The position numbers and the translations under genes were made by a program. The notes beneath the pieces are model-generated. The model was not told the DNA's origin. It did no database searches and saw nothing but the letters and a program-made list of their open reading frames with translations. This document shows, one piece after another, positions 36,877 through 46,247 of a stretch of DNA of 64,000 nucleotides. The number at the start of each line of letters is the position of its first letter. Within the stretch, counting starts at the first letter, position 1. Origin of the DNA: Sedimentitalea todarodis (GTDB lineage: Bacteria > Pseudomonadota > Alphaproteobacteria > Rhodobacterales > Rhodobacteraceae); assembly GCF_032595355.1 (NCBI RefSeq), contig NZ_JASMWN010000014.1:83649-147648 (forward strand). The letters are read 5' to 3'.

Positions 36877-38181
36877 TCACATCTCTCCTAAATCTGTGGC
36901 GCGCTCCCAAGCACTCAGCATAGTCACCTTGAATTCCTCGTAAGACCGGTCAAAACTTTGTCGTGCGCGTTTCCACGTTTCGCGCGTCATTTGACGGTAG
37001 TCCTGCTCGTACACAGACATCTGGAAGCGGCCAGATTGCTCAACTGCGCGCGTCATCTCAATCGGATTTTGGCAAACGTCAGCTCCGAACACATTCCGGA
37101 ACGCATCCATCATAGCACTGTGCAACGGGTTGTTTGTCTCAAATCGAGTCATAAGGATGCGGATGTCCAAAAACCGCTTAGGGAGGGTTATCCCTGCATC
37201 CGACGCCAATTTACCAAACCCGTCTGAGATGTCCTCCATCGCATCTCCCAGTTGGCCAAGATAGCTGGTTGTGGAATCGTATTCCCAATAGCCAGGCCCT
37301 GACGGTATGTAGAGAATGTCTGCTGCAAATGCAGCGTTTAGTGACTGGTAACCGATGGCCGGAGGGCAATCGAAAATGATAATGTCATACTGGTCCTCCG
37401 GAAGCTCATCCAGATACCGGGTGACACAGCCAAAGAAAGACCATGCTTTATGCAAGGCTCGGTATTGCGCGCTGGCGAATTCAACAAAGGCCGCGTTGGC
37501 GCAGCTTGGTATGATGTCAATAGTGGGCCAGCAGGTTTGCTGTATGAAGTCTTGTGTTCGCTGGGCGCCAATGCTTTGCACGTCTTCTGGCAGTTCATCA
37601 GCGGCAGGGTAGGGGCACTCCTCAGGCAGGTCGTAACTGTTCATGATCCGGTCAGCTTCTCGGCACAGGTCGCGGCACATGATGCCCCAGACCGTGTTGC
37701 CTTCCTTCACCTCCACCAACCCCATGGAATGAGTAAGAGTGGCTTGGGGATCAAAGTCGATGCACAATACACGGTAGCCGTCCAATGCGGCAGCGTTTGC
37801 CAGATGTTGCGCCACAACTGTTTTGCCCACACCGCCCTTGAAGTTTGATACTGCGACGCGCAGCGCTCTCCCCGTTGGTCGACGCGGAAGCAAGGACTTA
37901 CCACGGAAACGCAACCTACGACGCAACTCATTAATTTCTTTGAGCGAGAACCACCGTTGGCGACCATCGTCCTGGGTTTCACCCTGCGGCAAGGTCGGGT
38001 CCTCCGCGAGCTTCTTGCGCAAAGTATCCGGGGGAATGTCAAACATGAACTGACTGATTTCCCAGATGGAGAACGGCCGCAATGATTTTACTACACCAGG
38101 GTCAAATGTCGCCCGACGCACAGATGCCTGTTGTGCGAGGCTGCGGGCATTCATGTCCTGCAGGTCTGAATGATCTCTCAT
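36877..38181 (-). CDS. parA: ParA-family partition ATPase with N-terminal HTH
   Basis: 434 residues. A winged-helix-like N-terminal extension (about 37-95: FSIWEISQFMFDIPPDTLRK, WFSLKEINELRRRLR) is typical of type Ia ParA proteins that autoregulate their promoter. The deviant Walker A is KGGVGKT (115-121), followed by FDPQATLTHSMGL and, further on, DIIIFDCPPAIGYQSLNAAF (Walker B region). It lies directly upstream of parB. It is divergent from the initiator gene across a 322-bp region carrying direct repeats, the likely operator/origin region. Confidence 0.93.
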   Translation of the reverse strand: MRDHSDLQDMNARSLAQQASVRRATFDPGVVKSLRPFSIWEISQFMFDIPPDTLRKKLAEDPTLPQGETQDDGRQRWFSLKEINELRRRLRFRGKSLLPRRPTGRALRVAVSNFKGGVGKTVVAQHLANAAALDGYRVLCIDFDPQATLTHSMGLVEVKEGNTVWGIMCRDLCREADRIMNSYDLPEECPYPAADELPEDVQSIGAQRTQDFIQQTCWPTIDIIPSCANAAFVEFASAQYRALHKAWSFFGCVTRYLDELPEDQYDIIIFDCPPAIGYQSLNAAFAADILYIPSGPGYWEYDSTTSYLGQLGDAMEDISDGFGKLASDAGITLPKRFLDIRILMTRFETNNPLHSAMMDAFRNVFGADVCQNPIEMTRAVEQSGRFQMSVYEQDYRQMTRETWKRARQSFDRSYEEFKVTMLSAWERATDLGEM

Positions 38182-38306
38182 GTTGCTGCTCTTGCTATTT
38201 GCATGTATTTCTTCATTAACGGGATATTGCTAGTTTGGCAAAAGCAAACTTTTCGAATTCCTATCCTGTAATCTGTGTTCGCGAAGCAAAAGACAAGAAA
38301 ACCCTT

Positions 38307-38353
38307 CAATATTTGGTGACACCTCGCCACCTCCTAACCAATATTTGGTGACA
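38307..38353. promoter_or_regulatory. Direct repeats in the par-rep intergenic region
   Basis: Two exact copies of CAATATTTGGTGACA lie at 38307-38321 and 38339-38353, centres 32 bp apart (about three helical turns). A related GGTGTCACCC and GAGGTGACTTCC follow at about 38374-38398. They may be iterons for the DnaA-like initiator or ParA operator sites. This stretch is AT-rich, suitable for an origin. Confidence 0.6.
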
Positions 38354-38503
38354 GCAAGGGCTCAACGAGGTGACTTCCTGGGTGTCACCCTATACCTTAG
38401 ATACCTTATCAAATCTATTTTTAAGTAATTCCCGCTTTTCGCCGGCCATTGACAGAAAGCGGGATTTCATGCCCTTATCTTCCTCAACGAGAATCGGCCA
38501 AAA

Positions 38504-39244
38504 ATGGTCGCAGTTATGAGGCGAGACAGTGAGAACAACATGGAACCAAAGCGGCTAACAGGACCCGGAGCAGGGTCCATGAAATACGATATACTAACAG
38601 CATTAAGTGTTTCAGGCCTACACGGCTCGTCTGTGCAGCAGACGTCTATGGCAAGGCTCTGTGCGCTGATCACAGCACGATACGATTGGAAACGGGATCA
38701 TTTCTGTGTCGGGCAGCCAGAGATGGCACGGATGTGGAACGTAACCGAACGAACCGTTAAACGGGAGATAAAGCGTTGGATGAATGATCGTTTGCTGATT
38801 TGCGTACGCAAGGGTGTACGAGGAAGGGTAGGCGCCTATAGGCTGAACATTCTCAAAGTTTTTGATATGTCCCGGGAACTCTGGGCCGCAGTAGGCTCAG
38901 ACTATGCCCAAAGGATGGCGGCGATCTACCCTGTGACACCCACTTCGGTCGTTAAGGTCGATTTTACTAAAGGCCCCCAAAACGTAGAACCTGTAGGACC
39001 TATGGCAGACGGCTCCTCTTGGACTGTCGTGTCTGAACGTTTGAGATCACTTTTTCCCGATGAGCATCGAAACTGGTTTGCACCACTGCGCTTTGTCTCA
39101 GACGAGGATGGACAGTACACATTGGCCGCGCGCAGCGGGTTTGTGGTTCGCTATCTCGAAACACATTTCAGCGAGGCATTGGCTGAAGCTGTCAAAACAG
39201 AAGTGGGCTTCGGCAGGAAGATAGTCATAATAGCAAATGGCTGA
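38504..39244 (+). CDS. DnaA-like plasmid replication initiator
   Basis: 246 residues from ATG 38504 (ATG 38540 is an alternative). The N-terminal half has a winged-helix pattern (SMARLCALITARYDWKRDHF, GQPEMARMWNVTERTVKREI, GRVGAYRLNIL). The C-terminal 75 residues (SSWTVVSERLRSLFPDEHRN, WFAPLRFVSDEDGQYTLAAR, GFVVRYLETHFSEALAEAV) follow the pattern of DnaA domain I. No AAA+ domain is present. This matches the short DnaA-like replicases described for Roseobacter-group plasmids that sit next to parAB, as here. It would bind the adjacent repeats and recruit host replication proteins. Confidence 0.8.
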   Translation: MVAVMRRDSENNMEPKRLTGPGAGSMKYDILTALSVSGLHGSSVQQTSMARLCALITARYDWKRDHFCVGQPEMARMWNVTERTVKREIKRWMNDRLLICVRKGVRGRVGAYRLNILKVFDMSRELWAAVGSDYAQRMAAIYPVTPTSVVKVDFTKGPQNVEPVGPMADGSSWTVVSERLRSLFPDEHRNWFAPLRFVSDEDGQYTLAARSGFVVRYLETHFSEALAEAVKTEVGFGRKIVIIANG

Positions 39245-39553
39245 GCTTCGTTGCAGCCAATGTGCCTAGGTATTCGAACAGCAATAGGACCTGTTCATGG
39301 CAAGATCGGTTCTGCATAATCTTTACTTCACCAAAACTCTCCGGCGCGTCCTTGATCCAGCCTAGTCAGGCTTTGCCGTTCGGCCCCTGCTTCGTACTGT
39401 ATCCGAACTATGCTGTGCCAACTCTGCTAGCATAATCGGCTGCCGTCTACACTGATAAGGGAAGCCGGGACCGTATCGAAGCGGCCATCGGACTTGATTT
39501 CAGATGGGCCCACACGTTACTACTGGGTAGTATTGGCAAATCAAAGGTGAATC
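39245..39553. promoter_or_regulatory. Rep to parD intergenic region with a palindromic operator
   Basis: About 310 bp without a gene. At 39518-39532 the perfect dyad TACTAC-TGG-GTAGTA sits 21 bp upstream of parD, the usual place for the ParD/ParDE autorepression site. The remainder shows no recognisable feature. Confidence 0.55.
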
Positions 39554-39823
39554 ATGTCTGTCAAAGCGTCGGTATCCATCACGGAACAGCAAGATGATTT
39601 TGCGCGCCGAGCTGTGGCGAACGGTCACTATTCGAGCTTGAGCGCGGTTGTTCAGCGTGGGCTGGAACTCGTGCGCTCGGAAGCTGAACGAGAAGAGGTC
39701 GAACTGGATGCATTGCGAGCGTTTCTCGAAAACCGCGCAAAGGGACCGTTCATCTCTGCCGAAGAAGGTCGCCGCCGTACTGAGGCAATGATCGAAAAGA
39801 AGCGCAGTGCCTTCGGGGTATAG
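39554..39823 (+). CDS. parD: ParD-family antitoxin
   Basis: 89 residues. The N-terminal ribbon-helix-helix pattern (VSITEQQDDFARRAVANGHY, SSLSAVVQRGLELVRSEAER) and the charged C-terminal tail that wraps the toxin are typical of the CC2985/ParD group. It overlaps the downstream toxin start by 17 bp. It would neutralise ParE and repress its own promoter, probably via the dyad 21 bp upstream. The pair would stabilise this plasmid by post-segregational killing. Confidence 0.9.
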   Translation: MSVKASVSITEQQDDFARRAVANGHYSSLSAVVQRGLELVRSEAEREEVELDALRAFLENRAKGPFISAEEGRRRTEAMIEKKRSAFGV

Positions 39824-40166
39824 TATTGTTCGCAGCCTGCAGTGTGACGAGGATCTTGAACTGATTTTCGACCATTTGCTCGACGCCTACCAAGACCTTG
39901 GCGACACATTGGATGTCGCGTTGGACCGTGCAGCTACGAGGCTCTTCGGGATCGAAGATGACTTAGAGAGTCTTGGTGAGGTACCGTTTCAAGGTACTTT
40001 GGAGCCCCGGATCATGGAAGGGCTTCGGCATGTGACCAAAAGCCGGGCCGTGTTCTATTTTACGATTGATGAGACGAACGAAACCCTCCGTGTCCTTGGG
40101 GTTTTCTTCGGGGGGCAAGATCATATTCGCCACATCCTGGCCAGGATCGCCTCGGATCAATTGTAA
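39807..40166 (+). CDS. parE: ParE-family toxin
   Basis: 119 residues from GTG 39807, slightly longer than the usual 95-105. Conserved RelE/ParE features include LELIFDHLLDAYQDLGDT (helical hairpin), PFQGTLEPRIMEGLRHVTKS and FYFTIDETNETLRVLGVFFGGQDHIRHI. The family usually inhibits DNA gyrase. It is translationally coupled to parD by the overlap. Confidence 0.9.
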   Translation: MPSGYSIVRSLQCDEDLELIFDHLLDAYQDLGDTLDVALDRAATRLFGIEDDLESLGEVPFQGTLEPRIMEGLRHVTKSRAVFYFTIDETNETLRVLGVFFGGQDHIRHILARIASDQL

Positions 40167-41183
40167 GTGACGATGCTCCGGTTGGAAAGTTCGCGGTGAC
40201 TAGGGTTCAGTAGGATCGTCCAAGCCTGCTGTGAGGTGGGTGCCGACAGTGAGTCTAGTATCGCGCTTCACAGGTGCAAATGCGCTATTTTCGCGGAAAT
40301 GGGGCTTGTTTACGTCGCGGTGCAGAGCTGGCCGCGGTTTAAGTATCGGCCAATCATGCGCCGTCCAGCACCAGCTAGGCCTAACTTCAGGCTGAGAGCG
40401 CCGCGCCGCACAACTGACGCCGACCCCGATGGCGGGATTGGACTGACGCCTTGATGGACACGCAAGTGTCTCGGTGCGAGATTCGCCCCAAATCCAGGAC
40501 ATCTTAGCGACATGCGTCGCGGGCAAGAGAACCGATCCATCAGTCCAGATCAAAGTGTGACTGGCGCCGCATGGCAAAGGATCACTCTGATTGCCGCGCG
40601 CTTGCCAGGTTGACCAGTGGCTGGGGCGAGGGACTGCCGCGGAGGCACTCCATCCAGCGCGTCGCTCACGTCGCGGGCGGCATTCTCCATGAACATGAAC
40701 GCGACCAGAAAAACCTGGACGCCGCAGGGACGGTCACGCCTGCCGACGAACCATTCCGCGAGTAGTTCATATCGGACGAGAAGGGCGCGCTGACGCATTT
40801 CTACCGGGGCGACATCTGTGGCGACACCATATGGTGGACACGCCCGTAGGAGAGGGGGCAAAACTTGATGATTGCAGTGGTGGCAAGGTTTTGGGAACAA
40901 CACGAGACTTGGCATGAAAGTGCTGGCTATGTGTCCCTGCAACTGCTCAGGCTAGCGGACCTGATCGCAGACTCGATGACTGGAACACCGCTTGAATGGG
41001 AGGTGGACATTCGTCGTGAGGCGGTTGCTACTGCGAAGAAAGGCTGCAACTTCACATCGGGGAACTTTCCGTCTGATTTGGCCGCGGAAATAGTTTAGAG
41101 AAACCCGCGACCTGACTGACTGCAACCGCTAGGGTGGAGACGCTAATTCCGGTCTTAAACGACTGTTGGCCTTTCACCAAAAA
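40167..41183. other. Region with only weak coding signals
   Basis: About 1 kb after parE. One small plus-strand frame (40865-41098, TTG or ATG start after GAGAGGGGGC) encodes 77 residues including LQLLRLADLIADSMTGTPLE. A second frame (40571-40765) contains HVAGGILHEHERDQKNLD. Neither belongs to a family I recognise. They could be remnants of insertion-sequence genes. No other feature seen. Confidence 0.35.
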
Positions 41184-41441
41184 GGCCCAGTACGCACGAA
41201 GGGGGTTGAAAACGGCAAGATTTCCAAATGAACATAAAGACAGGTCGTTTTTGCTATTTGTTGGCCTGAAGTGTTTCGAAACTTAAGATATACGGAACGG
41301 AAAAAGATGTTTTTGACTTCAAGCGCTTACAAATTCCGTATGTCTGTTCCGTAATGGATGATTGATAAATCGCACAAAACAACGCTTTTTCAATGCGTTA
41401 CAAAATCTTGCCGAAAAATGGGCGTTCGTGCGTACTGGGCC
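41184..41441. mobile_element. 258-bp MITE-like element or solo end pair
   Basis: The two ends are inverted: GGCCCAGTACGCACGAA at 41184-41200 and its complement at 41425-41441. A second matched block, CGGCAAGATTT, lies 22-23 bp inside each end (ending at 41223 and starting at 41403). Inside are a smaller inverted pair (TACGGAAC / GTTCCGTA). There is no room for a transposase and no clear target duplication. The left end has a better-matching partner at 48547-48582, see there. Confidence 0.7.
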
Positions 41442-41771
41442 GGGTAGGGCGGTGCCGTGGGGGCCACGACAGGATACGGCGTTGATCGTGAAAACTGGGA
41501 GCAAGGGAAACCTTGCGTGCGCCCGGTATTTGACAAAATAATTTGTGGACACGGTCACTCGATTACGAAGAACTCTTTGCCTTCACCATACCGTCAGCGG
41601 GATGTGAAACTCGGTGGTAAAGCGTCTCAAGGCAAACTGCAGCGTCCAAAGTCCATGACCCAGTTGGAGTAAGTTGGCTTACCCCAGCCACTACAAGGAA
41701 ATATCACTTGAAATCGAGCAGGTTTTCTGCAATGTGCTCCAGACTTTTCTTAAGAATTTGGTATCGTCCAC

Positions 41772-41972
41772 ATGCAGGTCAGTGTTCGCGACAACAACGT
41801 CGATCAAGCCCTCCGAGTGCTCAAGAAAAAACTACAGCGCGAAGGCGTATTCCGTGAAATGAAGCTCAAGCAACATTTTGAGAAACCGTCCGAGAAAAAC
41901 GCGCGCCAGAAAGCTGAAGCTATCCGCCGCGCCCGCAAGCTGGCACGTAAAAAGCTGGAACGCGAAGGGTGA
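41772..41972 (+). CDS. rpsU: Ribosomal protein bS21
   Basis: 66 residues: MQVSVRDNNVDQALRVLKKK then LQREGVFREMKLKQHFEKPS, and a strongly basic tail AEAIRRARKLARKKLEREG. This is a complete bS21, which binds the 30S subunit near the anti-Shine-Dalgarno. Its location near plasmid partition genes and inside an inverted-repeat-bounded segment is unusual. A chromosomal copy is expected, so this would be a second copy, perhaps with a regulatory role in initiation. Upstream sequence (TTCTTAAGAATTTGG) is AT-rich but no exact promoter is assigned. Confidence 0.93.
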   Translation: MQVSVRDNNVDQALRVLKKKLQREGVFREMKLKQHFEKPSEKNARQKAEAIRRARKLARKKLEREG

Positions 41973-42081
41973 TTTGAAACATACTGTTTGGTTTGCGCAT
42001 TTCGAAGCTTCGGCCGCCAGTTGAAGGCTTCGGTATTGCTTTGATTTCTGATCCCTAGCTGAACAAACTTAATGCTCCGAC

Positions 42082-43548
42082 TCAATCAAATCCGAACAGG
42101 ATGGCCCCACCCATCACCAATTCCGCACCTGAGTAGGTCGTGTATCCGTCGCAGTGCCTATCCAACCGGATCATGACATCACGATAGAACCACAGCCGGT
42201 CCGTGTTGGGGGTGATACTACGGGCCACATCCAGCGCCTGCGCCACATTGCCTTTCGCCAGCAACAGTTCCGCGGCGATCCTTGGTTCGACGTTTGTGTC
42301 ATCTGATGCGCTATCAGGTTCTGTGCGTAGCGCGGCGGCCAGTGTGGTCCATGCCTTCCAGTCGAACTCTGGTGTCAGAAGAGCGGGGCGCGGTGGCAGA
42401 GCGTCCTCTGTGCCTGTCATATACGGGATGAGTGCCTGCCGCGCGTTCACCCAGTTCAAGGTCGTCTGCGCATCATCGGCATAGTGGCGGACGCTGCGGG
42501 GCAGAGAGAATCCAGACATCGACCGGTTCAGTATTCCGGCCCCGAGCTCCTGCGCTAAACGCCCATAAAGATAGGCCCAGGCTGGCTCAAGATCGGATTG
42601 AGGATCAAGCCGCCCCGCGTCGATCTCTGCCAGAAAATCACGCGATGCCCGTGCAATCGCGGCCTCGGCACCCGTCTGATTGTAGAGGAGTCCCAACCAG
42701 CCCAATCCGCCCATTCGAAACGCAGCGCGCATGATGTCGAATTGGTCAGCCCTTCGTTTGCTGTCGTCTGCACTGTCGCCGGGGACTGGAACGGGCGTAG
42801 TCTGGTAAACCATTGTCGCAAGATGGGCGTTGAGCCATTTCGGTCCGGCCACTTCCGCAAGATCGGTATCACGGTGTCGCTCCAGCAGCACGTGGTATTC
42901 CGCGAGTTCACGCCGTGATCCCAGAACCATTGCGGCAAGTGCCAGCTCTTTGGCCGCTTCGGCATTTCGGGCGAGACGCAGCTTGAAATCGTCGGATTGA
43001 TCCAGAACCCAACCATGTACGCCGAGACCGTCATAATACCGCGCCTCAAAGTTCTCTGCGAGCGTGGAGTCCGCCCGCACTTCGGCGAGCAGACGGAAAA
43101 AGCTCTCTCCGGCGTCAGCCAACAGGATTTGCCGAATTATTGCTGGGGAGTAATCGGCGAAGGCATCGACCGTGCTTCGACCGACTGCGATAATCCCTTG
43201 CTCCACACCCAATTTGGAAATCGCAAAGGCCAATTGCACTTGTTCCAACCCGCGAGGCGGGCGCCGTGTACCGCCCTTGACCCGGGCCAACAGGCTCATG
43301 CCTGGGTCAAGATCGGCGTCACTATACCGAAGCGACAGATAAGCTGCGGCGGCCCCGAAACTGTGACCTGAAAATCCCTCTGCCCGGGCCTTTTCGGAAA
43401 TGATCCGATCCGCCAAATCATGTATGGTCGCCCGGTGCGGCCCGCATGCATCAAGGGCGGTTGCAAGTCCGGGATCCGGCAGCACAGCTGTTGCACTCAC
43501 GAGGGTCAAACCGGCGCAGAAGATGCGAATTGTGCGAAGAGCTTTCAT
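42082..43548 (-). CDS. Exported mostly helical protein, unknown
   Basis: 488 residues with a signal peptide (RTIRIFCAGLTLVSATAVLP...GLATA). The mature chain is rich in Ala, Leu and Arg with helix-pair patterns suggestive of Sel1/TPR-like repeats (FAISKLGVEQGIIAVGRST, AAKELALAAMVLGSRRELAE, AAELLLAKGNVAQALDVARS), but no clear repeat consensus. Two Cys near each end (CGPHRAT, DRHCDGYTTY) might form a disulfide. Family not recognised. Confidence 0.6.
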   Translation of the reverse strand: MKALRTIRIFCAGLTLVSATAVLPDPGLATALDACGPHRATIHDLADRIISEKARAEGFSGHSFGAAAAYLSLRYSDADLDPGMSLLARVKGGTRRPPRGLEQVQLAFAISKLGVEQGIIAVGRSTVDAFADYSPAIIRQILLADAGESFFRLLAEVRADSTLAENFEARYYDGLGVHGWVLDQSDDFKLRLARNAEAAKELALAAMVLGSRRELAEYHVLLERHRDTDLAEVAGPKWLNAHLATMVYQTTPVPVPGDSADDSKRRADQFDIMRAAFRMGGLGWLGLLYNQTGAEAAIARASRDFLAEIDAGRLDPQSDLEPAWAYLYGRLAQELGAGILNRSMSGFSLPRSVRHYADDAQTTLNWVNARQALIPYMTGTEDALPPRPALLTPEFDWKAWTTLAAALRTEPDSASDDTNVEPRIAAELLLAKGNVAQALDVARSITPNTDRLWFYRDVMIRLDRHCDGYTTYSGAELVMGGAILFGFD

Positions 43549-43681
43549 CCACCATTTCCTATTTTGATCGATTTGAGGTTGAATCCGGCGTGGAAGCCTA
43601 TGGTCAAGTAACTCCGGAATGCTGGGTCTGTTCGATCAGTTCCCTTTTTCGTTTCGGAGCTTTCCGTATTCGCTTCGAACC

Positions 43682-44563
43682 CTAACCGACATCCTCCAGA
43701 AAGCTTAGCACCGCGTCGTTCAACGCCTGCGGTGCGTCCTCATGAACAATGTGAGACGCCCCAAGTATGACCTGTCTTCGTGCGTTAGGGAGCCTTTGCG
43801 ACAGCTCGTCGATCAGTAGTAGAAAGATTGAAGGGCTTTCGGAACCTGTTATGAGCAGTACCGGAATGGAAATCTGCGAGAAATCCGCCGTCCTGAGATC
43901 CGGAAACCCCGCGTAGAGTGCCAGCGCACGCTCTGGCCCGCGGTTCTCCCACACCTGCTCATACCGTTCGGCGGAAAGAGACGCGAACCTGTGCTTGCCC
44001 AGGACGCCCCGGCCAAAGTATTCAACGGCGGATTTGTCGTCACCTTTGCGAAAGGCCTTTTCCGCTGGCATGAGGGCTCCACCGCCTAGTTTTGCAATTG
44101 CAACGGCCAGTTTGGGGGAACGGATAAGCAGCCTGGTCATCTGACCGATCGTCGGCGGAACCGTAACATGCATTGAAACAACCGGTGGCTCAATCAGCAC
44201 GAGACTGCGCAAGATTTGAGGCCGCTGCAGTGCGAGAAGCAGTGCAATCAACCCGCCCCAGGAATGCCCCACGACATGCGCCGGGCTGGCACCGAGCGTC
44301 TCGATCAACTCTGCAAGGTCATCAACATGGGTCTGGATCGGGTCTGGCGTATCAGACGAAATCGGCGGGTTGGGACAATGATAGCGTCGGCTGTAGGCAA
44401 TTGTGCGGTAGTGTTCCGCGAGCGGCTCAAACTGAGCACCCCATGTTCGCAAGTCCGAAACGCCACCATGCACGAGCACCACAGGCAAGCCATCGCCGGC
44501 TTCATGAAAGGCGATGCTGGTCTGATTGATGATCACAGACGATGGGTTTTCCAGACTGAGCAT
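43682..44563 (-). CDS. Alpha/beta hydrolase
   Basis: 293 residues. The oxyanion-loop motif is PVVLVHGGVSDLRTWGAQF (about 27-46), and the nucleophile elbow VVGHSWGG has Ser101. A later strand gives VLLITGSESP, and the catalytic His is in LGASHIVHEDAP near the C-terminus. It is of the haloperoxidase/epoxide-hydrolase-like group; substrate unknown. No signal peptide is seen. It lies in the inverted-repeat-bounded block. Confidence 0.9.
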   Translation of the reverse strand: MLSLENPSSVIINQTSIAFHEAGDGLPVVLVHGGVSDLRTWGAQFEPLAEHYRTIAYSRRYHCPNPPISSDTPDPIQTHVDDLAELIETLGASPAHVVGHSWGGLIALLLALQRPQILRSLVLIEPPVVSMHVTVPPTIGQMTRLLIRSPKLAVAIAKLGGGALMPAEKAFRKGDDKSAVEYFGRGVLGKHRFASLSAERYEQVWENRGPERALALYAGFPDLRTADFSQISIPVLLITGSESPSIFLLLIDELSQRLPNARRQVILGASHIVHEDAPQALNDAVLSFLEDVG

Positions 44564-44758
44564 TGAACAAGTATACAGTGAAACTGGTGAATTTTGAACG
44601 GTGGCAAAGTCGTGTGGGTCCGTATCGGGGTAGGCCGCCTAGTTCCTGACGTTCGATTCCCGTGCAAATCCCGATCGTTTCTGATGTCCTGTTCTGTGTG
44701 ACGACGGACAAGGCCGGCGCATGCGCTCCAAGCGACCACCTTTCGCCGAGAACTCTTA

Positions 44759-45856
44759 TCAGGTTGCCCAATCGACGATGATTTTCATCAGTGTTCCCAA
44801 TAGAGGTAGGGTTAAGCTCAAGATAACAATCACATAGCTCGTGCTCGCTTTCGCTCCGGAAAGGCGCGTGAATTGGTCTTTCAGCATCTCATATTTGTTT
44901 TCCGAAGCGGCATCCGCCCTTCTAAGGCAGGAGAGGTCTCTGCTGAGAGTTTCGAGCTTTTCGATTACTGCAATGCGAGCTGCGCGACGGATCTGCTGTT
45001 CGCTGAGAATGAAGACCGTCGTGCCGATGATCAGAGAGAAAAACATCGCCGTGCTGACTACAATCTGAAGGAAATGCTCGAGCGTACCAAAGATCAGTGG
45101 GAGGGTGGCGACGGAGAGGGAAATTCCGGCCCAGAACAACAAGATCGTTCTAGACATATCGAGACAGTAACACACAGTTGGAGCTTGCCAGGGATCATAG
45201 TGTGCATGAAGGTTCTTTGGCTCCAGGCGCTTGGTTATGGAAATCAGAAACGTGGCTACAAATGTCGTGCGCGCAGAAACATAATAGAGGACCGCGTAAC
45301 CGGAACCAAAGATGACCCATTCCCAGTAGAGGATATCAGGCCTTTCAAGTGTAAGTCCGAGAATACCAAGTGAAAACGCTCCTTGCGGATGTGCCCAACC
45401 CCAATGGAGGCCAAGATATCCTAAATCGACTGCAAGTGCCGACACTGTAAGGACCAGACCGATGAGGACGGCTGCAACCGCAATAAATTCGGTTCGGGGT
45501 CCGCGAAACTCGCGTTCGATTTCCTCAATGGCTTGCTCTATCCAATCCGTCGTCTCGATATACGGCCAAAGGGCGGCAAAATCCTGTGCCACTCTGAACG
45601 AAGCGTTTTTGGCCGTCCATGCAGCAAAGAAGAGATAGGCTGTACCCCATGCGGAGAGGCTGATCAGAGTTAGGTTGGGTTTGTCGTTGCTGACTAAGCC
45701 GATGCCAAGAGGCAGAAGCACAAAGGCTGCAAAAAAGAGGATCGCGAGACGTAGAGCTCTCCCGGCCCCGGGTCCTACCTCAAGGGAAAGCCTAGGCGTT
45801 GCGCCAAGGCACTGGTTGAGAATCCGATCTAGATCGTATGGTTTGCTAGAGGTCAT
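44759..45856 (-). CDS. Multi-pass membrane protein, unknown
   Basis: 365 residues with about six to seven membrane spans (LAILFFAAFVLLPLGIGLVS, IAVAAVLIGLVLTVSALAVD, ILLFWAGISLSVATLPLIFG, IVVSTAMFFSLIIGTTVFIL, SYVIVILSLTLPLLGTLMKI). A long charged helical segment (about 285-330: QQIRRAARIAVIEKLETLSR, DQFTRLSGA) precedes the last span. No family assigned. Its distance to the 707-residue hydrolase (390 bp) does not suggest one operon. Confidence 0.6.
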   Translation of the reverse strand: MTSSKPYDLDRILNQCLGATPRLSLEVGPGAGRALRLAILFFAAFVLLPLGIGLVSNDKPNLTLISLSAWGTAYLFFAAWTAKNASFRVAQDFAALWPYIETTDWIEQAIEEIEREFRGPRTEFIAVAAVLIGLVLTVSALAVDLGYLGLHWGWAHPQGAFSLGILGLTLERPDILYWEWVIFGSGYAVLYYVSARTTFVATFLISITKRLEPKNLHAHYDPWQAPTVCYCLDMSRTILLFWAGISLSVATLPLIFGTLEHFLQIVVSTAMFFSLIIGTTVFILSEQQIRRAARIAVIEKLETLSRDLSCLRRADAASENKYEMLKDQFTRLSGAKASTSYVIVILSLTLPLLGTLMKIIVDWAT

Positions 45857-46247
45857 TGAGCAACCGACTGGTCAGCTTTAACGAAAGAAGGTGGCTGATA
45901 AGACAACGCTGCTAGCGCATTTGCGCCAAACGGCTTCGAAATGATGTTTCGTCGCCGACCACGCCGAAACGCGGATTTTATTAGGTCCGAACCAACCCTG
46001 ATCTTGATCGGCACTCTTCCTTCATGTTGAAGCCTAGCGATGCCGCAGGGGGGCGTCTACCCCATCGCTTATCAAGTCTTTCCGACCGGCGGACGTCAGT
46101 CGTGGCGGTGTCGGCACAAATTTCACATCATCGTTCAGGATGACACCTCCCGGTCTTTCATGGTTCTAAAATCAAATATCATCTAAAATAATGTCCTGAT
46201 TTTATTGTATATTTAACTTGCTGCACCGTTCAACGCGCCGCTTGCGA
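45857..46247. other. Intergenic region, nothing recognised
   Basis: 390 bp between two minus-strand genes. The part nearest 46160-46220 is AT-rich (AAAATCAAATATCATC...) and lies just beyond the stop of the large hydrolase. No gene or strong hairpin was found. Confidence 0.4.

Noticed and set aside
40571..40942. Overlapping small frames on both strands after parE
   Set aside because: Neither has good start signals or family resemblance; kept only as a note in the region entry.
41674..41862. 62-codon frame overlapping the start of rpsU
   Set aside because: It is out of frame with the clear bS21 gene and ends inside it.
44600..44700. tRNA-like T-arm (GTTCGATTCCCGTGC)
   Set aside because: The T-loop core is present, but no acceptor stem, D-arm or anticodon arm can be drawn from the flanking bases.
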